Part shown: positions 1 through 10,593 of the stretch, one piece after another
Position numbering within the stretch: position 1 is the first letter of the stretch
How the letters are laid out: every line of letters begins with the position of its first letter
Origin: Arabidopsis thaliana
Taxonomy: Eukaryota; Streptophyta; Magnoliopsida; Brassicales; Brassicaceae
DNA: 64,000 nucleotides
Direction: 5' to 3'
Assembly: GCF_000001735.4 (NCBI RefSeq)
Contig: NC_003074.8
Coordinates: 18,111,261 to 18,175,260, forward strand
Translations under genes and position numbers: made by a program
The notes under the pieces: generated by a model
Database searches by the model: none
Seen by the model: only the letters and a program-made list of their open reading frames with translations
What the model was told of the DNA's origin: nothing

Positions 1-193
1 ACTCAGCCGCGACATGTAAATTGACTGAACGTTTCGTTCTTCCTTAAGCATATAACTCAACCGTAATGTAATTTTATCGAACCTTTCGTCTTTCCTGGAA
101 CGTATAACTCAGTCGTGACAAGTAAATTGACTAAACCTTTCGTCTTCCCTTAAGCATATAACTCAGCCGTGACATGTAAATTTGTCGTGAAAC
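1..193. repeat. ~54-bp tandem repeat, about 3.3 copies
   Basis: Units begin with ACTCARYCG at 1, 55, 107 and 161, with lengths 54, 52 and 54 bp and a fourth truncated copy. Each full unit carries a TTTCGTCTTCC-like core and ends in a TATA tetranucleotide. The array starts at or before the window edge, so its true copy number is unknown. The unit's first bases are the same motif that is scattered through 590-1165, which suggests both belong to one element. Confidence 0.75.
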
Positions 194-589
194 AATAAGA
201 GATACAACATTTCGTCTAACTTTATCATCGAGCACCAACTTCACAAATTTGTCGTGCGTTGTTTTCGCATCTATCTGCACAAGTTTACACCCTCTTTCAT
301 CAGTGTTAAATATGTATTTGTGTTTCTATACCCAATTCCTGGAAACAACAATTACCAAAACTAGATCAACCATATCGGGAGAAAGATGAAAGAAATTGAA
401 GAAAAATGAGGAAAATGATGAGGAATTAGAAGTTCCGGTGATGTGAAAAATTCAAGTGAAGAAGACGAGTTGAAAAAATTTTACCCTATTTTTTTATCCT
501 TTGATGATGCTGACATGGAATGATGACATGAAATATTACAGCCGACGTCGTTTTGAATTGATGAGGTAGCAACTAAGCCACCAAACGAA

Positions 590-1200
590 CATTTGATAAC
601 TCAGCCATCAAGCAAATCTATAAGTCAGTCGCAACATGAATACTATTACAGTAATTAAAAAAGGAAAAAAAAATAAAGTTAAGTCAGCCGTGTAATGTCG
701 TAACTCAACTAACTCAACCGTAACGTTCAACAACTCGGCCATAACTGCATGATATTATAGTAATTAATCTTTTAAAAATAAGTCAGCCATAACATGGCTG
801 AGTTATATCGTAATCCAGCTATTGGCGGCTGATTTATATCACTCGACTATAACTCAGCCGTCACATCTTTCCATAACTAAGCTAATCAAAACTATAACTC
901 GGCCGCGTCGAGGAAATAAGTCAGCCTTTTTCTCATAACTCAGCCATATTGTTGGCTGGGTTATCGTATAACTTCTTATAACTCGGCCGAACATCCTTAA
1001 CTCAAGCATACTGTTGCCTGAGTTATAGTATAACTCAGGCAACATTTTTCAACTCAGCCGTAACGTCTGGCTGAGTTATACTCATACTTCGCCGTTTTGT
1101 TATGACTCATATATTTTTGACGTAAGTCAGCCGCAACATACCGTAACTCAGCCGGCTGAGTTCATTTAATCCACGTCAGCAAGTTCTGACGTGGCAGTGG
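590..1200. repeat. Field of CTCAGCC-type motifs in both orientations, with palindromes
   Basis: About twenty copies of A(A/G)TCAGCC or AACTC(A/G)GCC and their reverse complements lie in this stretch, often followed by a C/GTAACAT-like tail. Several adjacent opposite copies form hairpins: 935-946 with 953-964, 1013-1026 with 1030-1043 (14-bp perfect arms, 3-nt loop), 1051-1059 with 1069-1077, an 18-bp perfect palindrome at 1145-1162, and CCACGTCAG with its complement at 1171-1194. No coding potential is apparent. The stretch is probably the non-coding part of a transposon or a degenerate satellite. Family assignment is not possible by eye. Confidence 0.6.
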
Positions 1201-1411
1201 CATTCCCTGTAATTATGTTTTTTTCGGTAACGTTTAGTAGGGGCACGCTGGGTAATAAAAAAACTCGAAAATATAACAGTAATTAAAAAAAGTTCTGTCG
1301 TGTTCTGGTAATAACACCTAATTTCTTACCCACAGTTAATCTCCCTACGAAGAAAATGATAAAAGTAGTTATTTTGAAAGTTGATTGCTGACTAAATCTT
1401 TAATACTGTAG

Positions 1412-1495
1412 GCGCTGGAAATGAAGAACGGCAAATATTTACTCGATCGCGAGATTTATCTTAAGACTGCTCCATACCGTCCACGACCCAAGTAA
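1412..1495 (+). pseudogene. Isolated 3'-terminal exon of an RRM-family gene (plus strand)
   Basis: After an acceptor (CTGTAG|GCG) the sequence reads 27 residues beginning ALEMKNGKYL and ending APYRPRPK before TAA. This parallels the last exon of the RRM gene on the opposite strand at 1855-1950 (begins APLEKKNLRR, ends APYPLRPK). I found no upstream exons of a plus-strand gene between 1200 and 1411. It is most simply a gene fragment left by an inverted duplication. It could be the last exon of a gene whose other exons are too diverged to see. Confidence 0.55.
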
Positions 1496-1881
1496 ATTGA
1501 TTTTCCTTGTTATGGAGATTTGTTTCTGTAACATTGATTTGTTTCTCTTTAATCTTCTTTTTCTTCTGTTTGTTCTCCAAATCATCAGCTTCTATCAAAA
1601 GGCTTTCTTCTCGAAGGTAGTCTTCGTACCTGGAATAACAAAAACCCTTGTCATCTCTTCATGTTTACCAAAAATTTCACCCAATGTGCTCTTGATAACA
1701 AAACTCAAAAGGCAATATAGTTAAATCCCTTACCAAAGCTTCTCTGCAAGGTTGTACCTAATTAACAAGAAACAATAGCATTAAACTTGTACAATGACAT
1801 CAAAACTCTAATAAGCAGTTAGAGAAACAAATCTCAATAACATGGAAAATCAATTTACTTGGGTCGGAGAGGGTATGGAGC
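1469..1881. repeat. 59-bp inverted repeat enclosing a duplicated RRM-gene segment
   Basis: Arm 1469-1527 is the near-perfect reverse complement of 1823-1881. Both arms contain the 3' end of an RRM-family reading frame (stop codons at 1493-1495 on plus and 1855-1857 on minus) and the following 3' flank. The loop 1528-1822 holds a further duplicated piece (about 1577-1760) that matches the region around the 2534-2627 exon. That piece reads YEDYLREESLLIEADDLE on the minus strand after an acceptor-like site. Confidence 0.75.
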
Positions 1882-2627
1882 TATCTCAGCCACGTCAAGA
1901 ACAACATAACGATTCCGCAATCTTCTTAGGTTCTTCTTTTCCAGCGGCGCCTAATAGTATAAAAGATTTGATTAGCAATCGTGCTTTCAAATAACTACTT
2001 GTAAATTTGACATCATATAAGTATACAAAACTTTTCAAATGGCTACTTATATACTTTTCATCATTAAACTAGTCTCACCTTCTTTGCTTTGTAAGCAGAA
2101 GCAAACTCAACAAAGCCACAGCCCACATGCTTACCCCTGTGGTCTACAATAAGTCGAACACTAACAACTTCTCCAACATCTCTGAAGAAATTGATGCTGT
2201 AGAAAATGGAGGATAAAATATCAGCCATGAAAAACTTGCTACAGGAACGAAAGAGGAAAGTATAGGGGCTAGTTACATATGTGGCATTTCACTTTTCAAA
2301 GGGAGATTGGCAATAAAGAGCGTCTTTTTTCTTACAGCAACTTCCTGAATTTAACAGCCAACTGTGTTAGCACGACTCTAAGGAGGACGAGAAGAGAATT
2401 TAAATTAACAATAAGTTGATTCATCCCCATGAAAAGTCATCTTCGGGATTTGTGGCAACAGTTCTGTTCTTTAAACGCTAAGCATTTCTTTTGGAGCCTA
2501 GCATGTTTTGAAGAGAATTAAAAAATAAGGTACCTCAAGATAATCGGAATCGGGAGTCTCATCAAGTCCTTCCACTGTCTCATCTTCTTCTATCAGACGG
2601 TTTTCTTGTCGAAGGTAGTCTTCGTAC
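1855..2627 (-). CDS. RRM (RNA-recognition motif) family protein, 5' end not resolved
   Basis: Four minus-strand exons join in frame: 2534-2627, 2277-2344, 2079-2196 and 1855-1950, giving 124 residues before TAA. The product begins YEDYLRQENRLIEEDET and contains a single RRM. RNP2 is KTLFIANLP, RNP1 is KHVGCGFVEF, and INFFRDVGEVVSVRL lies between them. The arrangement resembles plant nucleolin-like RRMs (family knowledge). The C-terminus is APLEKKNLRR...APYPLRPK. All internal splice sites are GT-AG, and a stop just upstream of the 2344 boundary confirms that acceptor. No initiator exon was found above 2627, where an inverted copy of the 5' segment begins at once. The gene may therefore be 5'-truncated or start in sequence I could not recognise. 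Confidence 0.6.
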
Positions 2628-2931
2628 CTAGAATAACAAAAACCCTTTACCTAACGTTTTGTGAAATGTGCTCTTAAAAGCAAACTTATGAGGCAAATAG
2701 TTAAATCCCTTACCAAACCTTGTGATCTATGCAATACCTAATTAACAAAGATAACCGTGTTAGTCTTCTTGCAAAGAAGCTTTGGTAAGGGATTTAACTA
2801 TTTGCCTCATAAGTTTGTTATCAAGAGGCACACTGGGTGAAGTTTTTGGTATACATGGAGAGATCAGAAGGGTTTTTGTGTTATTCCAGGTACGAAGACT
2901 ACCTTGGACAAGACAGCCTTCTGATAGAAAA
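2590..2931. repeat. Imperfect long inverted repeat with a 36-bp perfect stem
   Basis: 2682-2717 is the exact reverse complement of 2781-2816, with a 63-nt loop. Beyond this core, 2591-2646 pairs imperfectly with about 2868-2931, with a ~35-bp stretch missing from the left arm. The arms contain the RRM-gene exon on the minus strand (left) and its plus-strand copy (right). The right copy reads YEDYLGQDSLLIEKDDLE after a TTCCAG acceptor at about 2890. Confidence 0.8.
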
Positions 2932-2949
2932 AGATGATTTGGAGACCTA

Positions 2950-3498
2950 ACCGAATAAGAAATGAAGCTCTATGGTGTTTATAAGACGGAAATCTTCAGG
3001 GTATCTTGCGGTAAGAAGATTACCTTCTCTGACGACAGTTGATGGAAGAAGATGAAGCTTTTTTGTGTTTTTAACTTGTGATACAATGCAACTTTTTTTT
3101 GTTACTTCGGTTTTCGGAATATGTTTAATAAATTGGTAGAAGCCTAGCGCCTAGAACAATGGATCAGGGCATGGGCATATGTAAATTATTTACCTTTTTA
3201 TATCATTTTCATAACTTTATAAGAAAATATGTATTGCAAATGATGGAATGCTAAAAAAGTTACACAAATCTTTCAAGTAAGCCCATCTCAAGAGTTGTTG
3301 TCCCTCTTAGATTGGTTCTATACTTGTATTGCAAATGATATTTTAAATGACTTCCATATTAGCTAGATGTATGTAGTGAACACCATTTTTGTTCTATACT
3401 AGACAACAGAAACAAAATAATTAAGAAAAATAACTGGTAGTTCTGTTTCCCTTTTATTGCTCTAACGTGACGGCTACGCGAGGAATATTCTTGTAATT
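2950..3498. other. Intergenic sequence between the RRM cluster and PHT3;2
   Basis: AT-rich and without supported coding. The part next to 3498 is the expected 3' UTR of PHT3;2, which lies on the minus strand. Nothing else is recognised. Confidence 0.5.
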
Positions 3499-5160
3499 TT
3501 ATGCACTTACAGATGGAGCAAGCGCAGTAGCTGGAGAAGCACCACCAGTGGTTGGCCTAATAAAATGATAAAATTATAGTTAACTGATGGAGTGTCTTTC
3601 ATAATTAGTTCTTAAATGAATTGAGTATTGATGATGAAAACTTACAATCCAGCTAAAACTTTGACAGCATCATAGATAACCCACTGCGCTCCAGTGAGTG
3701 TTCCTATCATGAAAATGCGAAGAGGAAGGCCACGGGTTAACATACCCCATAACCCTAGCCTCTTTACTGCCTGTAGCACATGAAAGAATCAAACCAAGTC
3801 AGTAGATCATATAAAAAGCTCTGTGTTGTGTATCCACAAGTTTGATGTTGTGGTGAAGAGTATGGAGCTTTTTTACTTACATCAGCAACGGTTGCTCCTT
3901 TAGAGTTATTGAGGAAAGACACCAAATTATCTGCAGGATGTGAGATGATGGCGCAGAATATTCCAGCAATGTATCCACCTGCAAAGCTAACTCCGAGCTG
4001 AACTGGCTTTGAGCACTCTTCTTTTGGGGTAGGCATCACTTTCTTGTATATGAGCTCCACAGTGTTTTCAAAAGTAGCAAATTTCATCATCGTATCTGCA
4101 AAGAAGTCGAATTTTCTTTTAGTAACTGAAATCATCATCTCAATGACTCTACTACATTTTCTTGTGTATAGAGACTTACATGGAATCTGGCGTCCCCAGA
4201 GAGGAACAAGTCCTTTGTGTAACCCGCGGAAGCCTTCGGATTTGATGATCTTTGGTAAACCATCAGATAAACCGCGGGCGAAACCAGGCTGAGTCTGGAC
4301 CCTGACTTTGACAGCTTCCATTGGACAAAGAGCCACATCAGCGACGATTTCTGCAGAGGCTGAGCCAGCGAGGTAAATCAAGGTCTTGTATTTAGCTGCG
4401 TATTCTGGTCCAACAATGTCTGAGTAGTATTTCTTGGCGTACTCATAGAGACCGTATTTAAAAGCTCCTTGGGCACTGTAACCAAGAAGCGTTGGTGACC
4501 AGCCTCTGGTGAAACCCTTAAGCCCTTGCTCTTTGATTGTTGTCTTGAAAGCTGAAGTTATGTTCTTGTACTTCAGTGGATCAATCTGAAATAACAACAG
4601 AATTAAGGGTCTTTTTTGGAAATTCGTGGAATATTCTCTCTGAGTGAACATCAAAATCATGCATGAGATTGAAAAGTCTTCGACGGCGTTGAAGAGTCGA
4701 TGCCGTGTAAAACAAGAAAACGTAAAAGTTGACAAAAACAAAAATTGTTATTCGCTGTTTTTTTTTCCGCTAATAATTTCTATATTCAAGTTTTTCTCAC
4801 TAAATATTTTACTTATCACACACGTATTAAAAATGTTAACTACAAATAGAGAAGTTGGCTTGGAACTTTCACCTGCATGTTGCATTTGATGACATCAAGT
4901 GGCGTAATCGCCGTGTGGGTGATACCGCAGCTCAGCATCCCGGCGACCGTACACGCCGCGAAATACGCCGGCGAGTACATTTCCACTTTTTCATTCGGCG
5001 TCGCGATGGCGAAACTGGTACCGTTGGATGAGACTGAAGAATTAGTCGGAGAAATCAACGGCTGTGATTTAAGGTGAGTACTCATGGTCGTCGCCTGAAA
5101 AAGACGATGATCGGACGAGTAGAGAAAGCTCGGGATCAGCGATCTGCTTGAGTCAGACAT
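3499..5160 (-). CDS. PHT3;2: Mitochondrial phosphate carrier (PHT3;2 / MPT2)
   Basis: Five minus-strand exons: 4873-5160, 4180-4585, 3881-4095, 3646-3770 and 3499-3556, encoding 363 residues from ATG at 5160. It is a mitochondrial solute carrier of the inner membrane that imports inorganic phosphate for ATP synthesis (family knowledge). Three carrier repeats are visible by their signatures: PLDVIK at residues 87-92, PMEAVK in exon 2 and PADNLV in exon 3. WGRQIPYTMMKF spans the exon 2/3 junction and is typical of phosphate carriers. A Ser/Thr-rich N-terminal extension precedes the first helix (YFAACTVAGML). The C-terminus is a low-complexity Gly/Ala/Ser tail. A methionine at residue 26 is a possible alternative start. 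The neighbours are unrelated. Confidence 0.95.
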
Positions 5161-6358
5161 TTCGAGAGAGGAGATGAGAAATTCAAATTCTTCTGTTGGT
5201 TTTTCGACTTTTCTCTTCGAGAGAAAAAAATGTCAGGTTGAGTTTTGCTGGAATCTAATTTGACGTTTTTATAGGTGCTGAGTTTTTGGTTATGAAATGT
5301 CATTTTTACCCCCTCACTATTTGCATATTTTACCATTGACTGACGACGGCGATAGAAACAGTCAAATACTGATTTGTCACGACTCTTTACTTGTCAACAG
5401 ACCGAATAAATCACTGAAAAGAAACATATATTTCTAATAATACTAACACTGTATATAGTAAAGATATACTGATCTTTGATTGTTGGTTAGAATAATCAAA
5501 ATTAGTAAACCGTTTCTACCATGCGTAAATGGTATTTGTATGTAACAAGTTATCTCTCCATACGTGAACTTGTTTACCATTACCCAAATTTCGAACCTTG
5601 AGTGAGCACTTTGTTAATTACCTTTGAGAAAACTTAGCCAAGCATGGCTAGAACTTCATTTGTTGCCACTGCCAGCTCCAAGAAGATTAGACTTGGAGTA
5701 ACAGTTTCCTTTGTGGATTCTTGTCAAGAGGTTTGAGGATTTTGAATCCCATAATTAGTTCTCCAACATTGTTGGGCTAGTTATATATATTATAGTCTTT
5801 GATACCAAACCATGTGCTTTTGAATAATTGAATTTGTAAAATTTTCTTCCAAAATAAAACTAAACTTGGTCGAAAAAATAACCTGGACAAACCACGAATC
5901 AGGGGGGATTTTAATTTACTCATGTGATTTGATTAATATGTGTATATAAATTTTCTCTTAGAAGAGAAACAAATCTCTTTATAAACTGTATTAAAATATC
6001 ACAGATAATATGATTCAGAACAGATACAACATAAACAGTTGTATATTTTTGTTTTTAAATGGTACGCAGATTAAGTGAAAATGATTAAAGATTTTGTTAA
6101 CTATAATCTTATCATTAATCACTTACCTTTGAAAGCTCGCATGTGTTTCTCTTCTCCGTGTTAAACGCTGTCGTTTTTGGCGTCACTGTTATTTCAACAC
6201 TTTTCTCCAATCTCACCGAACGTTTATTTTCCCTTCCGTTTTCTCGAGAAAATCTACCTTTTTCCCCGAGAAATTTCATTTTCTCTGGTTCACCTGCTTG
6301 TTGCTCGCTTAAATACAGCGATTTCATCCAACCAACAAGTACCTTCACCAACACACTG
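5161..6358. other. Divergent intergenic/promoter region between PHT3;2 and the coiled-coil gene
   Basis: The first part is the 5' UTR and promoter of PHT3;2, with GA/CT-rich leader sequence at about 5160-5225. The last part is the leader of the plus-strand gene starting at 6359. An open frame runs in from 6143 in the same frame as that gene. No other gene is supported. Confidence 0.5.
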
Positions 6359-9300
6359 ATGGATCGGAGGAGGGCGGGTAGCCCAGTGTATGGTCGCCAG
6401 TGGAGCGAATCATCGAACAGTACGGAGGCAACATCACCGGCGATGTCTCCTGCTCACCGGAAACAGCTCGGTGGTATCGGAGGTTTCTCCACCGTTAAAC
6501 GGACTCAGAACGTAGCTGCCAAAGCCGCGGCACAGCGATTAGCTAAGGTCATGGCCTTACAGAACAAAGACAACGGAGACGAAGATGATGAAGATGAAGA
6601 TGAAGATCTAAGTCTCAGATTCGCATCTGCTTCTTTAAAACCTGCTCGTCATGCACCTTCTTCTATCTCCTCCACCGGAAGCAATAGCAGCAACGGAAAT
6701 AATAATTTGCCGGCTGTTTCATTTGCTCCCCGAACTAGATCGCCGTCTCCTGCGGTGAATTCCGTTTTTCTAGCTGATTGAATTAGCTCAGATTAGCTTG
6801 ATTTGATTGTAGTTGTGGTGAATTTGATTCTTTAGGGCTAATTAGTCTCTCTCTTTTTTTGTGCTTTGATTAGTTAGGCAGGAACTTCGCCGAGCAAGTA
6901 CCTTCTTCAGTGCGGTCTGCTTCAGCCGGAAGGCCGTCAATGTCTGCTAGATCTACGACTCCGACTCCGATTCCTAATCTAATGCCGCCTAGTAGGGTGT
7001 CGGTGAAAACTCCGGTTTCTATTCCTCCACTTGATCCTCCAACTCGGAGCAGAGATAAAAGGTGATAACATTTTGAAGTTCTTAAAAATTGTGCTTCTTA
7101 TTATAGTTCTCAAATCTTGGTAGTCAAGGGAACGTGTGACTTAGTGGAATATGTCAAAACCAGTTTGGTTGCTCTTTGGAGTTGGTGTATAATATGATTT
7201 TTCGTTGACTAAATATTTATCCTCAAAGCCTAATAATAGAGGTTGCTATAAAGGTTCATGAGAAATGGGATCCTTGCTCCAAGAATTAGAGATCCCTGCT
7301 GGTTTTTGGTTGTGCGTCTTGCGTTTGATTTCGGATATTTGATGTTTTTAGGTTCTTTGCTGATGTACCATCAGTAAATTCAAAAGAAAAGGGTGATCAG
7401 CGGGAAGCTTCAGCTCTTCGTGATGAAGTATGTGATTGTTTCTTTTGAACCTTTTGCGGTATCTCGTCAATTTAGTTATTGTAAATTTTAGTCAAATTAG
7501 AATTTGTGTATGAGTCATAAGAGTTGACTTGGGGCTGATTCATTTTTATATGCAGCTGGATATGCTACAAGAGGAGAATGAGAATGTACTGGAGAAGGTT
7601 TGATCTCTGCGATTGAATTTTATATTATGTAATAAAGCTGTTTACTTCTGTTGTTCATAAAATTTATTCTTGATTACAGCTTCGTCGTGCGGAAGAAAAA
7701 AGGGTGGAAGCAGAAGCTAGGGCTAAGGAGCTCGAGAAACAGGTTTTTGAACTGGTTGTCTTGAGTAGTCCATTTTTCACTTATGTTGCGTCTTGAAATT
7801 CTGACTGAAAAAAATACTCCACTTGTTTAAATCTCTTTGTATATCTTGTTGTTATCTTTTTGAAACAGCATCCCACCTCGTTGTTTAAATTTACTTTAAA
7901 TCATATATTTCTAATGTATTGGCATCTGTTCAAGGTTTCATTTGTTTTTATTTTTGGTTCCAAAAGGTTGCCTCTCTTGGAGAAGGAGTTTCCTTGGAGG
8001 CGAAATTGTTAAGCAGGTGGGAGCCTGTGCCTTCTTTAGCTTCTCTTTTCTTGCTCTCTTTTTCAGAAACCAAGGTGGTAGTTTTTAATCGCTCATGTTG
8101 AATATGTCTTTGTATAGGAAAGAAGCAGCATTGCGTCAAAGAGAGGTTAATACCCTCAATCTATTTTGCTGCTCAGATGTAGTCTTCTTTTAATCGAGTC
8201 ATTATGTAAAACATACAATTTAAGCTGTGCAGAAAATTTGTACCTGTTACAGGCTGCTCTAAATGTTGCTAAACAAAAAAAGAGTGGAAAGGATGAGGAA
8301 ATTGTTTCCCTACGTTCGGAGCTTGAGGTAAGGTTCACTGATGTACTGTTTTCTATGAGATGTACCACTTTTATTTGCATTATGAAACCATGTCTTATTT
8401 TTCTCTGCTATGTTCAGAACTTGAAAGATGAGGCTACAACTGCTGCAGAACGGCTTCAAGAAGCAGAGTCTGAAGCGAAGTCTCTTCGCACAATGACTCA
8501 GAGGATGATTTTAACACAGGATGAAATGGTTTGTCAAAAAATCTTGGGTCTCGTAATGTACCAATAATTGATAAGGTTCTGAGGTTCTGACTTTATGAAT
8601 GATTGAATTATCTAGGAAGAAGTAGTTCTGAAGAGATGCTGGCTTGCTCGGTATTGGGGCTTGGCTGTGCAACATGGTAGGTGATTCATCCATTCTTAAG
8701 AAAAAGAGTTTATATTCTGAACCAGAGAAAATATTATCATAATATTCTTTGTATCTTCCGTCAACATGGCATATACTTGTGGTAGTAATAAATCAAATTT
8801 ACAGATATTTGCTTTTCCTATGGTGTGCTTCTGTAGGCATTTGTGCGGATATAGCACCATCCAGGCAAGAGCACTGGTCAAAGTTGGCTCCTCTTCCATT
8901 TGAGCTCGTCACTTCAGCAGCACAGAAGGCGAAGGAGTTATCTTGGGATAAAGGCTCGTCTATTGTCTGCTATAGTTTAAAAAAATTCTTTGCTTGCTGT
9001 TGTTGTAAATTTTTTTACTTATCAACATATGAAATAATGCAGGTGGGAATGATCGGAGTAAGGCGGCTAGAGATTTGAGTGATCTAACTGGAGAAGGAAA
9101 TATTGAAAGTATGCTTTCAGTTGAGATGGGTTTGAGAGAGCTAGCATCATTAAAGGTATCCATAATTCTTTCTGAGTTACCTACAAGTGTTGTCACCTAG
9201 CAGATATCTCCAAGGACTACGTTTTCAAATCTTCTTCTCTCTTTTGAATATCAGGTGGAGGATGCTGTTGTGCTTATATTCGCCCAGCAGAGAAAGTTGA

Positions 9301-10593
9301 GTTTGGTTCGCCACACTGTTTCCGGTATGTAATGTATTTGCGAGCTATAACACCACAATGACAAATATATGCTTCTTTCGCTTCTATTCTTAAAAGTTTA
9401 AACGATGGATGAGTAATCTGTTTTCTGTTTAGATACTTAACGCTTATAAGCTCTTAATAAGAAGGCATAACTAAAAGCAATTTAACTTTTGTTTTCTCTG
9501 TATCTTACAGACTCCAAAGGTCATGGAGAATCCAGATTTATCGATGCATATGGTAACGGAAAAGTCTCACTAACTCTTTTCTCTTTGTTTTCCACCCTTA
9601 TGTAGAGGTTCTTGGGGTCGAACCCTCAACACCTTGAATGTTGTGGAAGGGTTTCACTAGTATAGCCACATCTTTAACCCAAAAAAAGAGTCTAGCCACA
9701 TCCTCTCGGTCTTTGACATAGTGCATGCGTTGTTGATTTAGTAGGAGTAAATTGCATCTATGTCCCCTACCTTGAAGGATTTTCTGTGGTTTCAAATTTT
9801 ACCTTTACTCAACGCATAAAATCATCTTCTGTAGACGTAATCAACCATATCGTGAAATCTTATACAATGTTCTCTTGTTGTTATAAATGCAGAACTGGGT
9901 GAAGCGGAACAAGAAGATGTTGCCTTTAAGCAGGTACTTTAACACTTACACTCATCATGATATACACCTTCCAGCTAAAAGCCTAAATCATCCATCGAGT
10001 GACTTGATTTTGAGACGACCACACATTATCAATGTTGTATATCATCACATAGAAAGAAAATATCCGACAAAAAGTAACCACACCGAAACATCTTTTGAAA
10101 CGTGTCTAGATCTATGTGCTGGATGACGAAACTTATGAATCCAAACACTGTAGAACCGTTACTTATCAGTTTAAATCAAGATATCGTCTTGATTCCTACA
10201 ATTACATAATGCAGGCATGGCTGATGTACTTCTGGGGAAGAGCTAAGTTGCACGGTGTGGAAGATGACATCGCAGAGGAACGTGTCCAGTTATGGATCAG
10301 CCGTAGCAGTGGGAAATCTCAGACGACTTCTCATGATGCCTTGGATGGTAAAACCGGACTTAAGCCATTTCGTTATAATATCTGATTCTTTTGCTTTAAA
10401 GCTTTAGCGAGGAGTAGATTTATAATGATGATAAAACTAAAGTTTCCCATTTTGCTTGTCTTCAGTGGAAAGAGGGTTGATAGAGCTACGAAAACTGGGA
10501 ATAGAGCAACAGTTGTGGGAAGCTTCTCGACGAGAAATCGATCAGCTTCCCTCGCCTACTTCTTCGAATCACGATCTCGATGCTGATTCATAG
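6359..10593 (+). CDS. Plant coiled-coil protein of unknown function
   Basis: Seventeen exons: 6359-6754, 6874-7061, 7352-7427, 7556-7597, 7680-7742, 7967-8016, 8118-8145, 8253-8327, 8418-8528, 8616-8676, 8837-8953, 9043-9155, 9255-9324, 9511-9552, 9893-9933, 10215-10347 and 10466-10593. The product is 577 residues. The N-terminus is basic and Ser/Pro-rich with an acidic run ([10 protein letters not shown]). Exons 4-9 form a continuous heptad-rich coiled coil ([20 protein letters not shown]). A conserved aromatic block follows ([14 protein letters not shown], then [14 protein letters not shown] in exon 16). It belongs to a plant family without assigned biochemistry, as far as I recall. The exon 11 donor is not a clear GT: AAAG|GC at 8953 keeps frame, and so would a GT donor at 8974. 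The frame is open upstream to 6143, but MDRRRAG is chosen as the start. Confidence 0.85.

Noticed and set aside
1497-1724. 75-residue Phe/Leu-rich plus frame
   Set aside because: It lies in the loop of the inverted repeat on the wrong strand of a duplicated RRM exon. It has no domain beyond low-complexity hydrophobic sequence.
4044-4338. Plus and minus frames within PHT3;2 exon 2/intron 2
   Set aside because: Shadow frames of the carrier exon. The minus frame 4135-4338 is out of register with the carrier protein.
6143-6358. In-frame N-terminal extension of the coiled-coil protein
   Set aside because: The open frame reads a Phe/Arg/Ser-rich peptide unlike the rest of the protein, and it lies in T/C-rich leader sequence. 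MDRRRAG at 6359 is the natural start.
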